A stretch of DNA of 64,000 nt from Osedax fenrisi (Eukaryota; Annelida; Polychaeta; Sabellida; Siboglinidae). Every line of letters begins with the position of its first letter. Within the stretch, counting starts at the first letter, position 1. The position numbers were made by a program, and so were the translations under genes. The notes under the pieces are model-generated. The model was given only the letters and a program-made list of their open reading frames with translations, was not told the DNA's origin and searched no databases. The stretch is taken from positions 558,374 through 622,373 of the forward strand of contig OZ025239.1 of the NCBI GenBank assembly GCA_964019155.1, in the 5' to 3' direction. This document shows positions 35,561 to 47,839 of this stretch, one piece after another.

Positions 35561-37349
35561 TAAAATTAAATCTGTTATCTTATAAATTACATATAACTTT
35601 TTATATAAAAGTAACTATACATACCATATAAGCGCATCATAAATTATCATATCTCATACTGTTTATCACAATTATCATAATATATATTATTTGGGTTTAC
35701 GTTGATTTCCTATCATTTTACAAATATTGTATAGATTTCAAAAATGTAAAAGCAATAGAAAGATAATAGAAAGCTTGTTTGCATATATTATAATATATGC
35801 AAATATATCCGATATATCGGATATATAAATTATATTATTATTCTAGTTAATCTTATAACATTATCTCTATATAGTATTTGGTTGTGCGGAGTTAAACAAT
35901 ATTAGTATCATTGCTGAAGGTGACTTTTAAGTCAACGTGAAATATGTTGTGATCACGTGATATAGAGCTTGCCCACGTGGTCTAACTCGGAGATGTCATG
36001 CGTGACGATAATAAAGGTGTTTCAGATAACGTTGTTTATGATACGCAGTTAAAGTACACGATCGTATTAGTAGATAGAAGTCGCGAGTTTATGTGAAGGA
36101 TTTAAGTTCGCGATGACAGTTCAAGTCGGTAGAAGGTTATATTGTTGAGAGATTTCTTAACGATAGAGTTTCAGAGAGGGTAGTATACTAATAGGATAGT
36201 CGTAGGACTTTAAAGAGACCGGGATGGTAGTGTAGGGGATGTTAAGGTAGGGGATTAGGTGAGCCAGGTAATTTAGTAATAGGTGATTGTAGTTAATTGG
36301 TTATTTTATAATAATTTATAAATGTAGGTGTATGTGTGAACAATAGAGAACAATAGAGAATAGTTTAAGCTATTTGTCACTGATACGAGTTTTAGTTTAT
36401 TTATTAATGACAGAGTTGCATTAAGTTGATTGTTAATGGGACTGTGCTGAATGACGTGATCAACACAACGGATTGTTGGCGGTTTTGTTTTAAAGTAGGG
36501 ATTAAGTATAACTTAATGGGAGCTAATTACAGCCTTTTAAACATTTGTTTATGTTTAAAATCTATAGTTGCGTTATCGTGTATATTATGAAATAGATAAA
36601 TTATCTAAGATAATATATCCATAGGAATTCTATTCATAAAGATATGCAATAGTGTAGGTCTTATCAATAGTAATATCGAATTCACAATATGTATTTGTTG
36701 TAGTTACACAAATAACAATATGTAGGCTTCACGTAATAGTACGTACGTTAAATATGCATTAACTATTGCTCTATTATCTAATAATTAATTAATACGTAAT
36801 AGTTATATTAATACGCTAATATTAGCGTATTTATATGTCAATTATATAATTAATTATAGATTACAATATTATTTATATGGAAGTTTAAATTATATATATT
36901 TATCATATTTTTTTGATTATTAATTTTTATAAAATGATATAGCGGGTTGTAGAAAAGCTTAGATTAAAGTAAAAATAACACATATTCTCAAAATTAAAAT
37001 AATCTACCTTGTATAATGAATACAATTTAGAAACAAAATGGAGTCAAATGATTATTTAATATAATAAATAAATATTAAAGTGAAACAAAGTTATTTAATT
37101 TTAACATGAATTATTAACAAAAATTTTAAATTAAATAATTTGTTTAATTAAAAATAATAATAATAATACCATTATATTAATTATCTTCATAGACGCACAT
37201 ACTATTACAACTCACTAATATTCAAAGTATGTTTAACAGAAACTATATGGTATGTTATATTAATATTGATGTACCTATAAGTATATATATATATATATAT
37301 ATAATCTAATTATATGTACGTATACATGTTATGAATTTAAGGCTATAAA

Positions 37350-37388
<39 letters not shown>

Positions 37389-37770
37389 ATATAATATTAT
37401 ACATGTTACTATTATACAATAATGCTGCTACTGCTGCTGCTGCTTATGTAGCACGGTATCACATATATCATGCATACATGTATCACATACTTGAACCACT
37501 TTTAAAGATAAGAATGTCCCCCTCCAAAAGCATGTATCTCTGTTATCCCACTAATACTAATGTATATCAATAGATAAACGTTCTTTTCTTTGAATATTTT
37601 TAATATCAATGACGATGCTAGTATTATAGATTAAAGTTTAAATCTCTAAGATTGTTCTTAAGATAGGTAGTTGTAATCCGTTATCACTCTCACCCTTTAT
37701 AATGTAAGTGCATTAAGTATATCTAGCGTACACCCGTTGTTACCCGAATTAGAGTATAGTTATACTTGTA
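35561..37770. other. Unassigned sequence including a less AT-rich segment
   Basis: From about 35930 to 36550 the sequence is less AT-rich, free of microsatellites and carries several CACGTG/TCACGTGA-type palindromes. No ORF, splice pattern or element end was recognised. The remainder is AT-rich with TA runs at about 37280-37303 and 37352-37385 and a CTGCTGCTGCTGCTG run at about 37425-37442. Confidence 0.45.
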
Positions 37771-37771
37771 T

Positions 37772-38628
37772 ATTACACCCGTTATTATACCCGGTATTAT
37801 ACCCGGTATTATACCCGGTATTATACCCGGTATTATACCCGGTATTAGACCCGGTATTATACCCGGTATTATACCCGGTATTATACCCGGTATTATACCC
37901 GGTATTATACCCGGTATTATACCCGGTATTATACCCGGTATTATACCCGGTATTATACCCGGTATTATATCCGGTATTATACCCGGTATTATATCCGTTA
38001 TTATACCCGGTATTATACCCGTTATTAGACCCGGTATTATACCAGGTATTATACCCGGTATTATACCCAGTATTATACCCGGTATTATACCCGGTATTAT
38101 ACCCGGTATTATACCCGTTATTATACCCGGTATTATACCCGGTATTATATCCGGTATTATACCCGGTATTATATCCGTTATTATACCCGGTATTATACCC
38201 GTTATTAGACCCGGTATTATACCCGGTATTATACCCAGTATTATACCCGGTATTATACCCGGTATTATACCCGTTATTATACCCGGTATTATACCCGGTA
38301 TTATACCCGGTATTATACCCGGTATTATACCCGGTATTATACCCGGTATTATACCCGGTATTATACCCGGTATTATACCCGTTATTATACCCGGTATTAT
38401 ACCCGGTATTATATCCGGTATTATACCCGGTATTATATCCGTTATTATACCCGGTATTATACCCAGTATTATACCCAGTATTATACCCAGTATTATACCC
38501 GGTATTATACCCAGTATTATACCCAGTATTATACCCGGTATTATACCCGTTATTATACCCGGTATTATACCCAGTATTATTCCCGATATTATACCCGGTA
38601 TTATACCCGGTATTATACCCGGTATTAA
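37772..38628. repeat. 12-bp satellite CCCGGTATTATA, about 71 copies
   Basis: Head-to-tail ATTATACCCGGT units with variants CCCGTT, CCCAGT, ATATCCGG and GACCCGG. The block containing TATATCCGTTATTATACC and the GTTATTAGACCC variant recurs 180 bp (15 units) later (37965-38045 and 38145-38225). Most units carry a CCGG and hence a CpG, giving a CpG about every 12 bp in otherwise AT-rich DNA. Three frames on two strands stay open for about 300 codons because of the unit length. Confidence 0.97.
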
Positions 38629-38639
38629 TTCTATAATGT

Positions 38640-38956
38640 GGATCTAACAATATATATATCACATATAGATAAAAATAGCGAATGTATACATTATATATAT
38701 ATATAGGTAGTAGAGTGAAAATATGATATTTAGATAATTAAGAGAACGCGCGCAACACACGCATTTATACACGCGCAAATATAACTAATTATAATATACA
38801 CTGATAGATAATAAGTTGACAGCTCAGCAGTGTACTTATACGATATACGATATACTTTTAATAATTGACACTTGCACTGGTTTAGCTAAGGTCTTTTGTT
38901 TGTGATTATAAATAAAACAATTAAATCTATACTCGTTCGAACCCATTCTTGGCCAT

Positions 38957-39002
<46 letters not shown>
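38640..39002. other. Unassigned sequence ending in a TA run
   Basis: A CGCGCGCAACACACGC patch lies at about 38746-38761 and a TA microsatellite at 38962-39002. Confidence 0.5.
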
Positions 39003-39005
<3 letters not shown>

Positions 39006-40728
39006 CGCACGATACTATTACGAATAAACGAACATCAATGTTGGGCGATAAGACATTTTTTTAATTTCTTTTTAAAGATAATAATTGATATATTTTTATT
39101 TCTAAGTTGCGGGGGTAGTTTATTCCATCTAATTGTTGATTCGGAGCTGAATTTTCTCCTTTCGTATTTGATGCAATGGGTAATCGGTTGGTGTAGTTTA
39201 GTGGAATTGTTATTACGTAAAAGTCTAGTGTTTGGTTTATGTTTTATTTTGTTTCGTAAATTATAGGATAAGTTATAAGTAATAGTCTTTTTAAGTATTG
39301 TAAGTATTTTGTAGTTTATACAGTCTTCAGTGTTTAGCCAGTTAAGTTTGTTACGTAAGTCCGTAATGCTAGTTGTATAGTCAGTCTTCTGTAGTCGGTA
39401 TATATTTCTAATTGAGCGGTTAATTATTTTGTCTAGTTTGACTATTTTCAGTTTTTCAGATCCTGAGAATAGTGAGTTGCAGTATTATAGTCTTGAAAGT
39501 ATGAGAGTCTGAGTCAGTAGTTTTGTATAATTTCTATTTAAGTATGGTCGTATTTTTGTAAGGTTAAATAGCTGTGCAGTCGTAGATTGAGTAAGTAAGG
39601 TGTAATGTGTATCTAGATTAAGTTTATTATTGAAGTTGACGCCTAAGTATTTAACAGAATTGGTGGGAATGATTTTGTGTTGATTAATAATAATGTCAGG
39701 GAAGTAAGTATTTGGGTCATTAGTGATATTTAATAGTTCAGTTTTATTGTGGTTTAGTTGTAGGTTATTATTTGATAGCCAGTTTTGTAGTTCGTTTAAA
39801 CAGTATTGTAATTGGGTAGAGTTTGTTATCGTTGCGTGTAGTTCTATGTCGTCTGCGTATAAGTTGTAAGTAATAGATGGATAACGTTTCATAATTGTTT
39901 GTAATGGAATAAGATATATAGAGAAGATAACTGTGGAAAGTATTGAACCTTGAGGAATACCGGTATCGATGGTATATGATGTAGAGTAGTTATTTCTTAT
40001 TTTAATGAAATAATTTCTATCTTTAATAAAACTAGAAAACCATTCCATTGTTATATCTGGTATTCCTATGTTTCTAAGTCTTTCTAATAGCTATTAGAAA
40101 TACTAGTATATCATGTCTAAGGGTGTCGAATGCAGAGGATAAGTTAAGTAGTATTAGCTGTATTGGTTGTCCAGTATCTAGTGAGTTATATAAGTCGTCA
40201 AAAAGAGAGAGTACGGTGGTTTCAGTACTATGGAGTTTACGGAATGCGTTTTGTCTTATGTCTAGCAACATATTTCAGTTAAGTAGTGTGAGAGTTGAGT
40301 ATAAACCGTTTTTTCAAGAATTTTAGTTAGTAGAGGTAGTTGAGATATAGGTCTGTAATTTGAGAATGCAGATGAGTTAAGATTATGTTTTTTTATTATT
40401 GGCGTAATTATTGCGTTTTTGAGTACATTTGGAATAGTTCCTGTTATAAGTGAGTCATCAATTATATTTTTGTAAGTCAAAGTCAGAGTTTTTGTATTAA
40501 GTATAGAGGAATTGGGTCGTGTAGTGAAGAGCATCTACCAGTGACAATATAATTGTAGATTGCAGTATTAGTAGGTAAAGTAAAATGTGTTAGTTTCGAA
40601 GTGCATGGTAATATTTGGGGTGCATTGTAAAGAGGGTTAAATGTACAAGAGAGTCTATTACAAATGGTGTTAATTTTGTCTATAAAATATTCTGCAAAAT
40701 GCTTACATAGTTGAGTGTGTCTTAACTA
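39003..40728 (-). mobile_element. L2-like LINE, 5'-truncated copy 3
   Basis: A minus-strand element abutting a TA run on its 3' side. It retains the RT domain, the LILSRL region and the full C-terminal tail ending near 39030 (RRKFSSESTIRWNKLPPQLR, then IIIFKKKLKKCLI and a stop). It differs clearly in sequence from the copy at 9541-11164, so it is another family. The 5' end near 40728 is approximate; the endonuclease domain is missing. Confidence 0.87.
39485..40534 (-). pseudogene. Reverse transcriptase remnant, L2-like
   Basis: Three consecutive minus frames cover one RT gene. 40534-40262 gives NAIITPIIKKHNL and SNYRPISQLPLLTKILEK. 40271-40074 gives NAFRKLHSTETTVLSL and LNLSSAFDTLRHDILV (motif A). 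40048-39485 gives TGIPQGSILSTVIFSIYLIP (motif B) and LYADDIELHA (motif C with both Asp). Homology continues past 39485 without the stop being a true end. Breaks near 40270 and 40060 make it non-functional. Confidence 0.88.
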
Positions 40729-40739
40729 TCATTGAAATG

Positions 40740-41265
40740 ATAGCCCTAACTAGGTGAGATGAGAGAATATTGCTTAGATAGGCGACACATAGGATATGGA
40801 ATGTGTTTATGGAGTGTATGTGTAATGTGTATAATGATACGGTGTTAGTATATAAAGCGATAGTAATGTGTATAATGAGACAGTGTTAGTATATAAAGTG
40901 ATAGTAATGTGTATAATGAGATTACATTCTAAGTAGTAAAGATAACGACGAAGCTCGAGTTGATGATCCAGTGATAGTAGATCAATTGATACTCGGTAAT
41001 CAACTAAATCTTATATTGTTATTATTATTATAATCATATTAGTAGACCAGATTAATTAATATATGTCAGTATATATAGATATAGGACAGTAGATATATGA
41101 CAGTAGACCTATTGTATGAAAGTAGACACGTTACAGTTATGTTTTGAAGCACTTCTTGAACATGATAATGCTTCAGAGTTGGTATGTTAAAGGGTGCAAG
41201 ATATTTAGGTGATGTTGTAGAATATACTAACAGCGAAAACTTGCACAATGATCACAATCATCAAT
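40740..41265. other. Unassigned sequence with a short duplication
   Basis: GTGTATAATGANACNGTGTTAGTATATAAAGNGATAGTAAT occurs twice (about 40822-40862 and 40868-40908, 46 bp apart) and a third partial copy follows. No gene recognised. Confidence 0.6.
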
Positions 41266-41272
41266 ATAATTA

Positions 41273-41405
41273 TCAAGGGGGATCCCCCTCACGGTATATC
41301 AAGGGGGATCCCCCTCGAGGTATATCAAGGGGGATCCCCCTCGAGGTATATCAAGGGGGATCCCCCTCGAAGTATATCAAGGGGGTTCCCCTCGAGGTAT
41401 ATCAA
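41273..41405. repeat. 26-bp array built on the palindrome GGGGGATCCCCC, about 5 copies
   Basis: The unit is TATATCAAGGGGGATCCCCC followed by TCGAGG. Each unit has a perfect 12-bp palindrome, and CCTCGAGG at the junctions is a second perfect palindrome. The last unit has lost one G and one C (GGGGGTTCCCC). A minus-plus ORF over it (41184-41477) is not supported as a gene. Confidence 0.95.
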
Positions 41406-41492
41406 TGGCATGTGACTGAGTTCAGAGCGATGCGTATATCGAAAACATATATTCTATATAGACTAGGGAGTCGGTAATAAAAGTATATGTAT

Positions 41493-41905
41493 GATTGATT
41501 GATTTATTGATACTTTATTTAAGCAAATGCATTTGCAAAATCAAATGTATCTGCATGTAGGTCGAAATATATAATCGAAAATATAAAGTATAAATATTTG
41601 TAAACGATTATTATGATATTATCTAATTGTCAGTAAAAAGTGTTAAATTGGGGATATCTTGCATCTGTAGTTAATACGGCTTTCTCTTTCTCTATAGTAA
41701 CTATAGTTACGTTTATATGTGAGAGCTGTGAGAGATGTAAACAGATTAGTTAAATATGTTGTGGGCATGTTAGAAGTATATTTATTTGGTGGGATGCCGG
41801 CATACAATGTGAACATTGTTGATAAACGTATGTCGTACGACGGATCGAGAGTTATGATGGAAGGGTGCAAAACTGAAGTTTTACGTTTAATGTTTGTTGT
41901 AAATT
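41493..41905 (-). mobile_element. Probable LINE 3' end fragment
   Basis: GATTGATTGATTTATTGATA followed by TATAATCGAAAATATAAAGT-ATAAATATTTG closely resembles the 3' end of the LINE starting at 41964, so this looks like a related 3' end. The minus frame upstream (41870-41643) has no motif I can assign, so the extent of coding sequence is uncertain. Confidence 0.5.
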
Positions 41906-42938
41906 ACTGAGAGCAATAATCGTATACTTGTAGTGGTATTGCATGTGGGTAATTGTAATCGTATTGATTGATTGATAATTTATTTAAACAAATACATAGC
42001 CGAAAATATAATCGAAAGTATAAAGTATAAATATTTGCTAACGATAACATACGTTATAGAAATAAACAAAGAATAATACGAAATTAAAAATTTAAGAAAT
42101 TAAAATTGTTTACAGTTACCGTAAAAATAAACGAAAAACAATCGAAAGTAGAAATAAATCATATAGTAAAAATAAACGAAAAATGATCAAAATAGAAATA
42201 AAAGATAGCGTAAAAATAATCGAAAATAGAAATAAAATACAATATTTTGTAAGTGGCATCGAAATATTCAATTTCTACTTTAACTTTATAGAACTCTTCT
42301 TATCTTGTTACCCTATTTTAGTAATACATTATTAGTTATATAGTTTAATATTTAAATGTTAAATTTTAAATATATTATAAACAGAACATGTTAAAAATAA
42401 AATAAACCAATACTCTAATAAAACAAATACTAGAATGAAACAAACAAATAATGTAATACTTAACCTACCAAAATCTGTAATAATAGTAGGTAGTACTTTA
42501 TTAATTTTATATTTTAATAAATTTGAAACATATATATATATATAAACAAAACAAGTTACAAATAAACCAATATACATACCTATACAAAAACAGTTAATAA
42601 CAAAACATACCAATAATATTACGAAACAAACAATATAATACTTATCACTATAATCTGAAATAATAGAAAATTATTAATATTGTAGTTTTGTAATATAATA
42701 CATTTGAAACATATTTAAAAAATATATATAAAACAAACATATAATACCGAACAAACAAAAATAAAATAATACTTCCCACTTTATCTGTAATAATAATTAA
42801 TTATTAATTTTATATTATAGTATATTTGAAATATAGATATAAAAAACCCACATTTTCTATAACAAAAACACATTAAAAAAAACCAGAAGAGATAATGCAA
42901 TAATTACGATACAAAATGAAACATAAATCAATATAAAA

Positions 42939-44213
42939 TTATAAATTTCTGTTAAAAAAAAGTTGTTTGTCAAAACAGATTTTGTTTATTTTATTTTTAA
43001 AAGATGAAACAGATACAGATTGTATTATATCATTATTTAATGAATTCCATATATTAACTGATCTATTATTAATTATATTTTTAATTGTATTATCAGAATT
43101 ATGTATTACATTTAATTTTTTACAATTACCTCTAGTTCTACAATTATTCGAAATGTTAAGAATATCAGATATATTTATATCTGTATAATTATTTGAAATT
43201 TTAAAAATTGTAGTTAGATCTATTTTTAATCTTCTAAGTTCAAGTGATTCTAATTTAAAATATACTAATCTCTCTATATATGTTTTATAATTAATATTTG
43301 ATGAATTTGTATATCCTACGCATCTTGCAATTAATCGTCTAGTAAATAATATTTGCACCCTTTCAATTTGGTCTATGAGACTACGAAATTTACTAACCTT
43401 TGAAAAAGGTGACCAAATTATGGATGCATATTCTAAAATTGGTCTGCAATAAATTGTATATGCATTTAATAATGCTCTAGGGGATTTTGTAGTAATGCAT
43501 CTAAAAATTGAATTCAGAGAAAAATAAGCTTTTTTACAAATATAATCAATATGTTTATTAAATAAAAGGTTATTTTCAAATATTATTCCTAAATCTTTAA
43601 AAAAAGTAAAGTTTTCTAATTGAATATTATTTATAAAATATTTTGATGGAGTTACCTTCCCTAAAGTCATAACTGCACATTTTGATAATGAAATATTTAA
43701 TTGCCATTTATTTGCCCATTGTGAAAATAAATTTAAATTATTTTGTAAAAGAAATCTTTCACTCTCAGATTCGTAAGAAAAAAAAAATTTTGTATCATCG
43801 GCAAATAAATCAATATGAATTTTTGAAGAGAATATACTAGGAAGATCATTAATATATAATAAAAATAAAATTGGACCTAAAACCGATCCTTGTGGTACTC
43901 CAGATTTTACAATAGAACTATTTGAAAAAGAATTTTCAACCCGTGTAATTTGAGATCTATTCGATAAAAAATTATAAAACCATTTTATTATTTTATTAGA
44001 TATACCGTATGATTTTAATTTAAATAATAGTCTTTCATGAGAAACAACATCAAAAGCTTTTGCAAAATCAATATATATTATATCTACACATTTTTTATTA
44101 TTCAATTCATTATACCAACATTTTAAACATTTTGTTAATTGTAATTCTGTGGATTTTCCACTTATAAAACCATATTGATATTTTGTTAATAAATTATTAG
44201 ATTTTAAATACAA
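42939..44213 (-). pseudogene. LINE reverse transcriptase, C-terminal 424 codons
   Basis: An uninterrupted 424-codon frame. From the start it has LLTKYQYGFISGKSTELQL (RT block before motif A), YIDFAKAFDVVSHERLL (motif A, residues ~47-64), SGVPQGSVLGPILFLLYIND (motif B, ~108-127), LFADDTKFF (motif C, catalytic DD), then TLGKVTPSKYF and LGIIFENNLLFNKHIDYI (thumb region), CRPILEYASIIW, and a C-terminus with NRSVNIWNSLNNDIIQ and FKNKINK. This is the usual CR1/Jockey-superfamily layout. It encoded the enzyme copying LINE RNA at the insertion site. It is severed from its N-terminal part by a stop at about 44254 and a frameshift near 44303, so the annotated start is internal. The intactness of this half suggests a fairly recent copy. 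Confidence 0.9.
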
Positions 44214-44263
44214 AATTAATTGTTTAGAAATAATACGTTCTAATACTCTTCACATTACACATG

Positions 44264-44890
44264 TTATTGAAATAGGCCTATAATTATTTGAATTTGATGG
44301 TCTCCCTTTTTAAAAATTGGTGTGATTATAGATTTTTTCCAAATTTTCGGTATATTACCCGATAATAAAGATGAATTAAAAATAATATATAAAGGCCTAC
44401 ATAATTCATTAGATAATAATTTTAACATAGAAGATGGTATCCCATCAGTTCCGAAAGTATGTGTAATTTTTAATCTATTTAAAAATATTTTAATTATTTC
44501 AAGATTTAAATCAATATTATCAAATTTTTGTTTAGTTAAATTATAAAATTCGGGTAAATTTCCATTATCATTTTGTTGAATTGAACTAAAATATGAATTT
44601 AACGTATTTGCTTTGTCGAGATCTGAAAATAAAATATTATTATTTGATATATCAATTAGAGGATATACTCCAGATTTTAAATTTTGTCTTTTTTTCATAA
44701 ATTTATAAAACTTTAATTTATTTTTTGAATTAATTGCATTAATCTCTCTCTTAAAATTTAAAGATTCTAATTCTTTGGATAATTTTTTTTCTGCTTCTAT
44801 CCAATTATATTTATATTGTAAATTAGTTTTAGATTTTCTAAATAATTTATTACTTGCTTCTTCAATTTCAATATATTCTTCGGAAGTACT
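44264..44890 (-). pseudogene. N-terminal part of the same LINE ORF
   Basis: The minus frame gives KKLSKELESLNFKREIN, KLKFYKFMKKRQNLKSG and LNSYFSSIQ (linker between endonuclease and RT), then GTDGIPSSMLKLLSNEL and WKKSIITPIFKKGD (first RT blocks). A one-base change in the run of T around 44303 shifts the frame; in the shifted frame the expected NNYRPISIT follows, then a stop at about 44254 and RVLERIISKQL, which continues into the downstream ORF. Confidence 0.87.
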
Positions 44891-44929
44891 GTTTCCCTAT
44901 GTATTGTATTGTATGTAATTGTAATCGTA

Positions 44930-45713
44930 ATTATAACGTAGTTTCTTTAAACATAAACACGTAGGTACCTATTCGAGTAGAGCCTATACTTATACTATCT
45001 TATAATGATATCATAGTTAACTAGGTAAGGTAATTACCCCCTAAGGTAACCTACTCTATCTACTCTATTATTTTAAGAACATTAGCATTAAACTTGTATT
45101 ATATGGTAGTTTACGCGTTAGGAGTAGGGTGAATAATGTATAAATATATCGGTTAAGAAAATATTATAGTATTGATAAGGAATGATTCTGAAATGTCATG
45201 GAAAATTAGAAATGACGCATACATTAAATGTTATCCTACTCGTGATTATAAAGTATATTTTTAGGAGGTTACATATTACAGTGTGTTGGAAATATTAAGA
45301 TAGGAAAGGAATATAGTGTCGGCTTTGGGAATGTTACAGACATTTATACGCTCTGTTGTAACTGTTACTAGATGACGATTTCGTATGGTATGTGATATGC
45401 AGGATTGAGTTGTAGCAGATTGCGATTGAGATTCAATATTAATTTATCTTTAGATCAACCTATATGTTGCATGAGATCGATAAAAAGTGAACTTATAAGC
45501 TACAAGTATACTTTTGTTTATTTTAATGAATGGAGATCTTCGAGGAGTTTGCATAGGAGTTTCAATTACTACCCGCTACTCGATGATGGACATGTGCGCC
45601 GTACTAGGGGGTGAGATGGGCAAGAGGAGACCGACCCTCTATTATTTATTAGGGGTGTATACCCCAATTAGTATGTATGATACACTCCAATTATTGGAGT
45701 CCAATAGGTCCTA
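44930..45713. other. Unassigned sequence
   Basis: Between a LINE and a hAT transposon. Moderately AT-rich, with two overlapping plus ORFs of about 70 codons (45405-45614, 45514-45720) that show no recognisable domain. Not called as genes. Confidence 0.45.
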
Positions 45714-45721
45714 CCTATAGG

Positions 45722-47839
45722 CAGAGATGGGCAAATTTCAAAAAAAATCTATATTAGATACTGATAAAATATTTTGGATAATTTATATAATAGATACTGC
45801 TACTGATATTTTTAGAAACTTTATTATAGATACTGATACCGATACATGTATTTAGATACTTTTTATAAAATAAATTATAAATACATTTATATTTATTATA
45901 TATCAATTATAGACATTTTAAATTTATTTTATTATAAAAGTATTATAGTAAATTATACTAAATTCATTTAGATCAAATAATTAAGCATAGCAAAGTATAA
46001 ATATATAGGATAAACCTACAATATAAACGAAATAATAATAATATAATGAATATAAAATAATAATAATAATATAATACAAATTAAAATAAATGAGAATTGG
46101 ATTTTAATATTACTTGATTGCTAAAATTTAAATCTGTCAAACTCTTTTCGGGTTATTGATTTGCCCAGCATATGAAAAAAGCCTCTCTATAGGTGCAGAA
46201 GAAGGCAATGGTGTATTAAATTTAATAAATATTTGTTTAATTAAATCATTATTATGAGTTTGTTCTATGCTGTTATTATCCGATTTTAGAAATAAATCAA
46301 GTGGATTTTCTTTATAAATATTTGCAAATTGAAAAAAATTGTTCTTGTCATCAATATCTTCATTGTTATCTTCATTGACTGTATGTTTATCTATAGAAAG
46401 TAATGCTTTATTTAGCAAACCTTTAACTTTTAAATGAATATGTTCGTTATTAAATTCTTTTTTAATTGTTATCCATTTCAATTTGAAATATTGATGGATA
46501 GACGTTGCAATTATTGCAAAATCAGCATCTACTAAATTTAAAATTGAATAAAATCTTTTCGTAAGACCATCATCGATCACTTTTACCAAAGGTTTAAATA
46601 ATTCTATATTCGTATTATGATAACGTTTTTCTACATACTTTTCAGTGGCAAATAATGTTGGAAGTAAAACACCATAATATATACCGAATTCACCTTGCAG
46701 TTTATCTAAAGCCACAGCAATGGGTTCGACTAGGCACATTAAATTTTCTTCTAAAAATAATATATCATTTATATTAAATAGAGGTAATTTTAGCTCCATC
46801 ATGAGTTTTGGTAATTTATCCTTATTCAGGGATAATACTTGATTGTATCTTTTCTGCAGATTAAGCATTTATATTTCACTTTATCTTGTTCACTGCTTAT
46901 CACTGAAAAACACTTATTGCAAGTTATCAATACTGACGAAGTCCATTATATTGGCTTTACTTTTCCAGAATTTATTAAATCAGATAAATTCGACATATCA
47001 TTTGTAAGTAGTAACCTATATATATAGTATTACGCTGTATACTTAAATTAATGCTGTACGATTGAAATCTTATAACAAAATAAATCATAAACTTTTATAA
47101 ATGTATACAATACGGTATATAAATTATATTATAGGTTATATTCGGGAATATCAGCGGTTATATTATAAATTATATTATATATTCAATATATGGATATATC
47201 AATTTTATAAAATAATATAATGACAACAAAGAATATTTATGAAATTATTAGTAAAACATTGTCCACTGAAAAACTAAATATTATTATTAATAATAATGTA
47301 TTATGTACTCCCAGGTAATATGTATTAATAATTATCATTATTATTATTTGATGTTATATATTAAATATAAATATGAAACAATTATTTTATATTAAACAAT
47401 TATAGTAAAATATTAAAATTAGGACATTAATACATCAAATAATATTTTATATAATTATTAAATAGGTTTTTGATTATTCAAAACAAAGCACCAATGAATC
47501 ATCAACATTAAATATAACACATTATTTTATATGTAAACAATTATAGTTGAATATTAAAAGTACATCAAATAATAGTTTATATAATTATTATATAGGTTTT
47601 TAATTCTTTTATTTAAATAAAGTACCAATGAATTCACCAATTCAATGATGCGTGTATATTTAATATACATTTAATTTAATACTATATTATAATAGATACC
47701 TATATTAGATAAAATGTTAGCTTTAATAGATACAGATATCGATACTTTAATAATTTCTATAATAGATAGTGATATTAGATAATAAAGTATCGGCGATAAT
47801 GTATCGCCGATAATATATCGGCGATACTGCCCATCTCTG
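45722..47839 (-). mobile_element. hAT transposon, internally deleted, 2118 bp
   Basis: The ends CAGAGATGGGCA (45722) and TGCCCATCTCTG (ending 47839) are inverted repeats. The flanks CCTATAGG at 45714-45721 and 47840-47847 are a perfect 8-bp target duplication. Subterminal regions reiterate TTAGATACTGATA-type words on the left and TATCGGCGATA/TATCGCCGATA on the right, probable transposase-binding repeats. It carries a minus-strand hAT transposase remnant. Confidence 0.96.
46137..46868 (-). pseudogene. hAT transposase, C-terminal remnant (243 codons)
   Basis: The C-terminus has FIKFNTPLPSSAPIERLFSY followed by AGQI and PKR, the diagnostic hAT dimerisation motif (LPxSxxxERLFS). Upstream are LCLVEPIAVALDKLQGE, YYGVLLPTLFATEKYVEKRY and VDADFAIIATSIHQYFKLKW, typical of the C-terminal half of the RNase H-like fold. 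Family members are usually 500-700 residues, so the first catalytic part is missing. Just upstream on the same strand (about 47000-46865) a short frame begins MSNLSDLINSGKVKPI and, after a stop or shift, has CNKCF, which may be the remaining N-terminus with its zinc finger. This suggests one internal deletion. The frame of 243 codons itself is unbroken. Confidence 0.93.

Larger units (their letters stand above)
41964..44914 (-). mobile_element. CR1/Jockey-like LINE with 15-bp target duplication, 2951 bp
   Basis: The element is flanked by GTAATTGTAATCGTA at 41949-41963 and again at 44915-44929, a 15-bp target-site duplication as left by target-primed reverse transcription. Its 3' end (left side) has the tandem tail ATCAATCAAT. 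The 3' UTR (41964-42938) is shared with the fragment at 7722-8625. The coding region runs from about 44890 to 42939 on the minus strand. The 5' end is truncated: no endonuclease domain is seen. Confidence 0.92.

Noticed and set aside
37737..38662. Three overlapping 290-300 codon ORFs
   Set aside because: Artefacts of the 12-bp satellite.
45405..45720. Two overlapping ORFs of about 70 codons
   Set aside because: No recognisable domain, no splice context and they run into the hAT target site.
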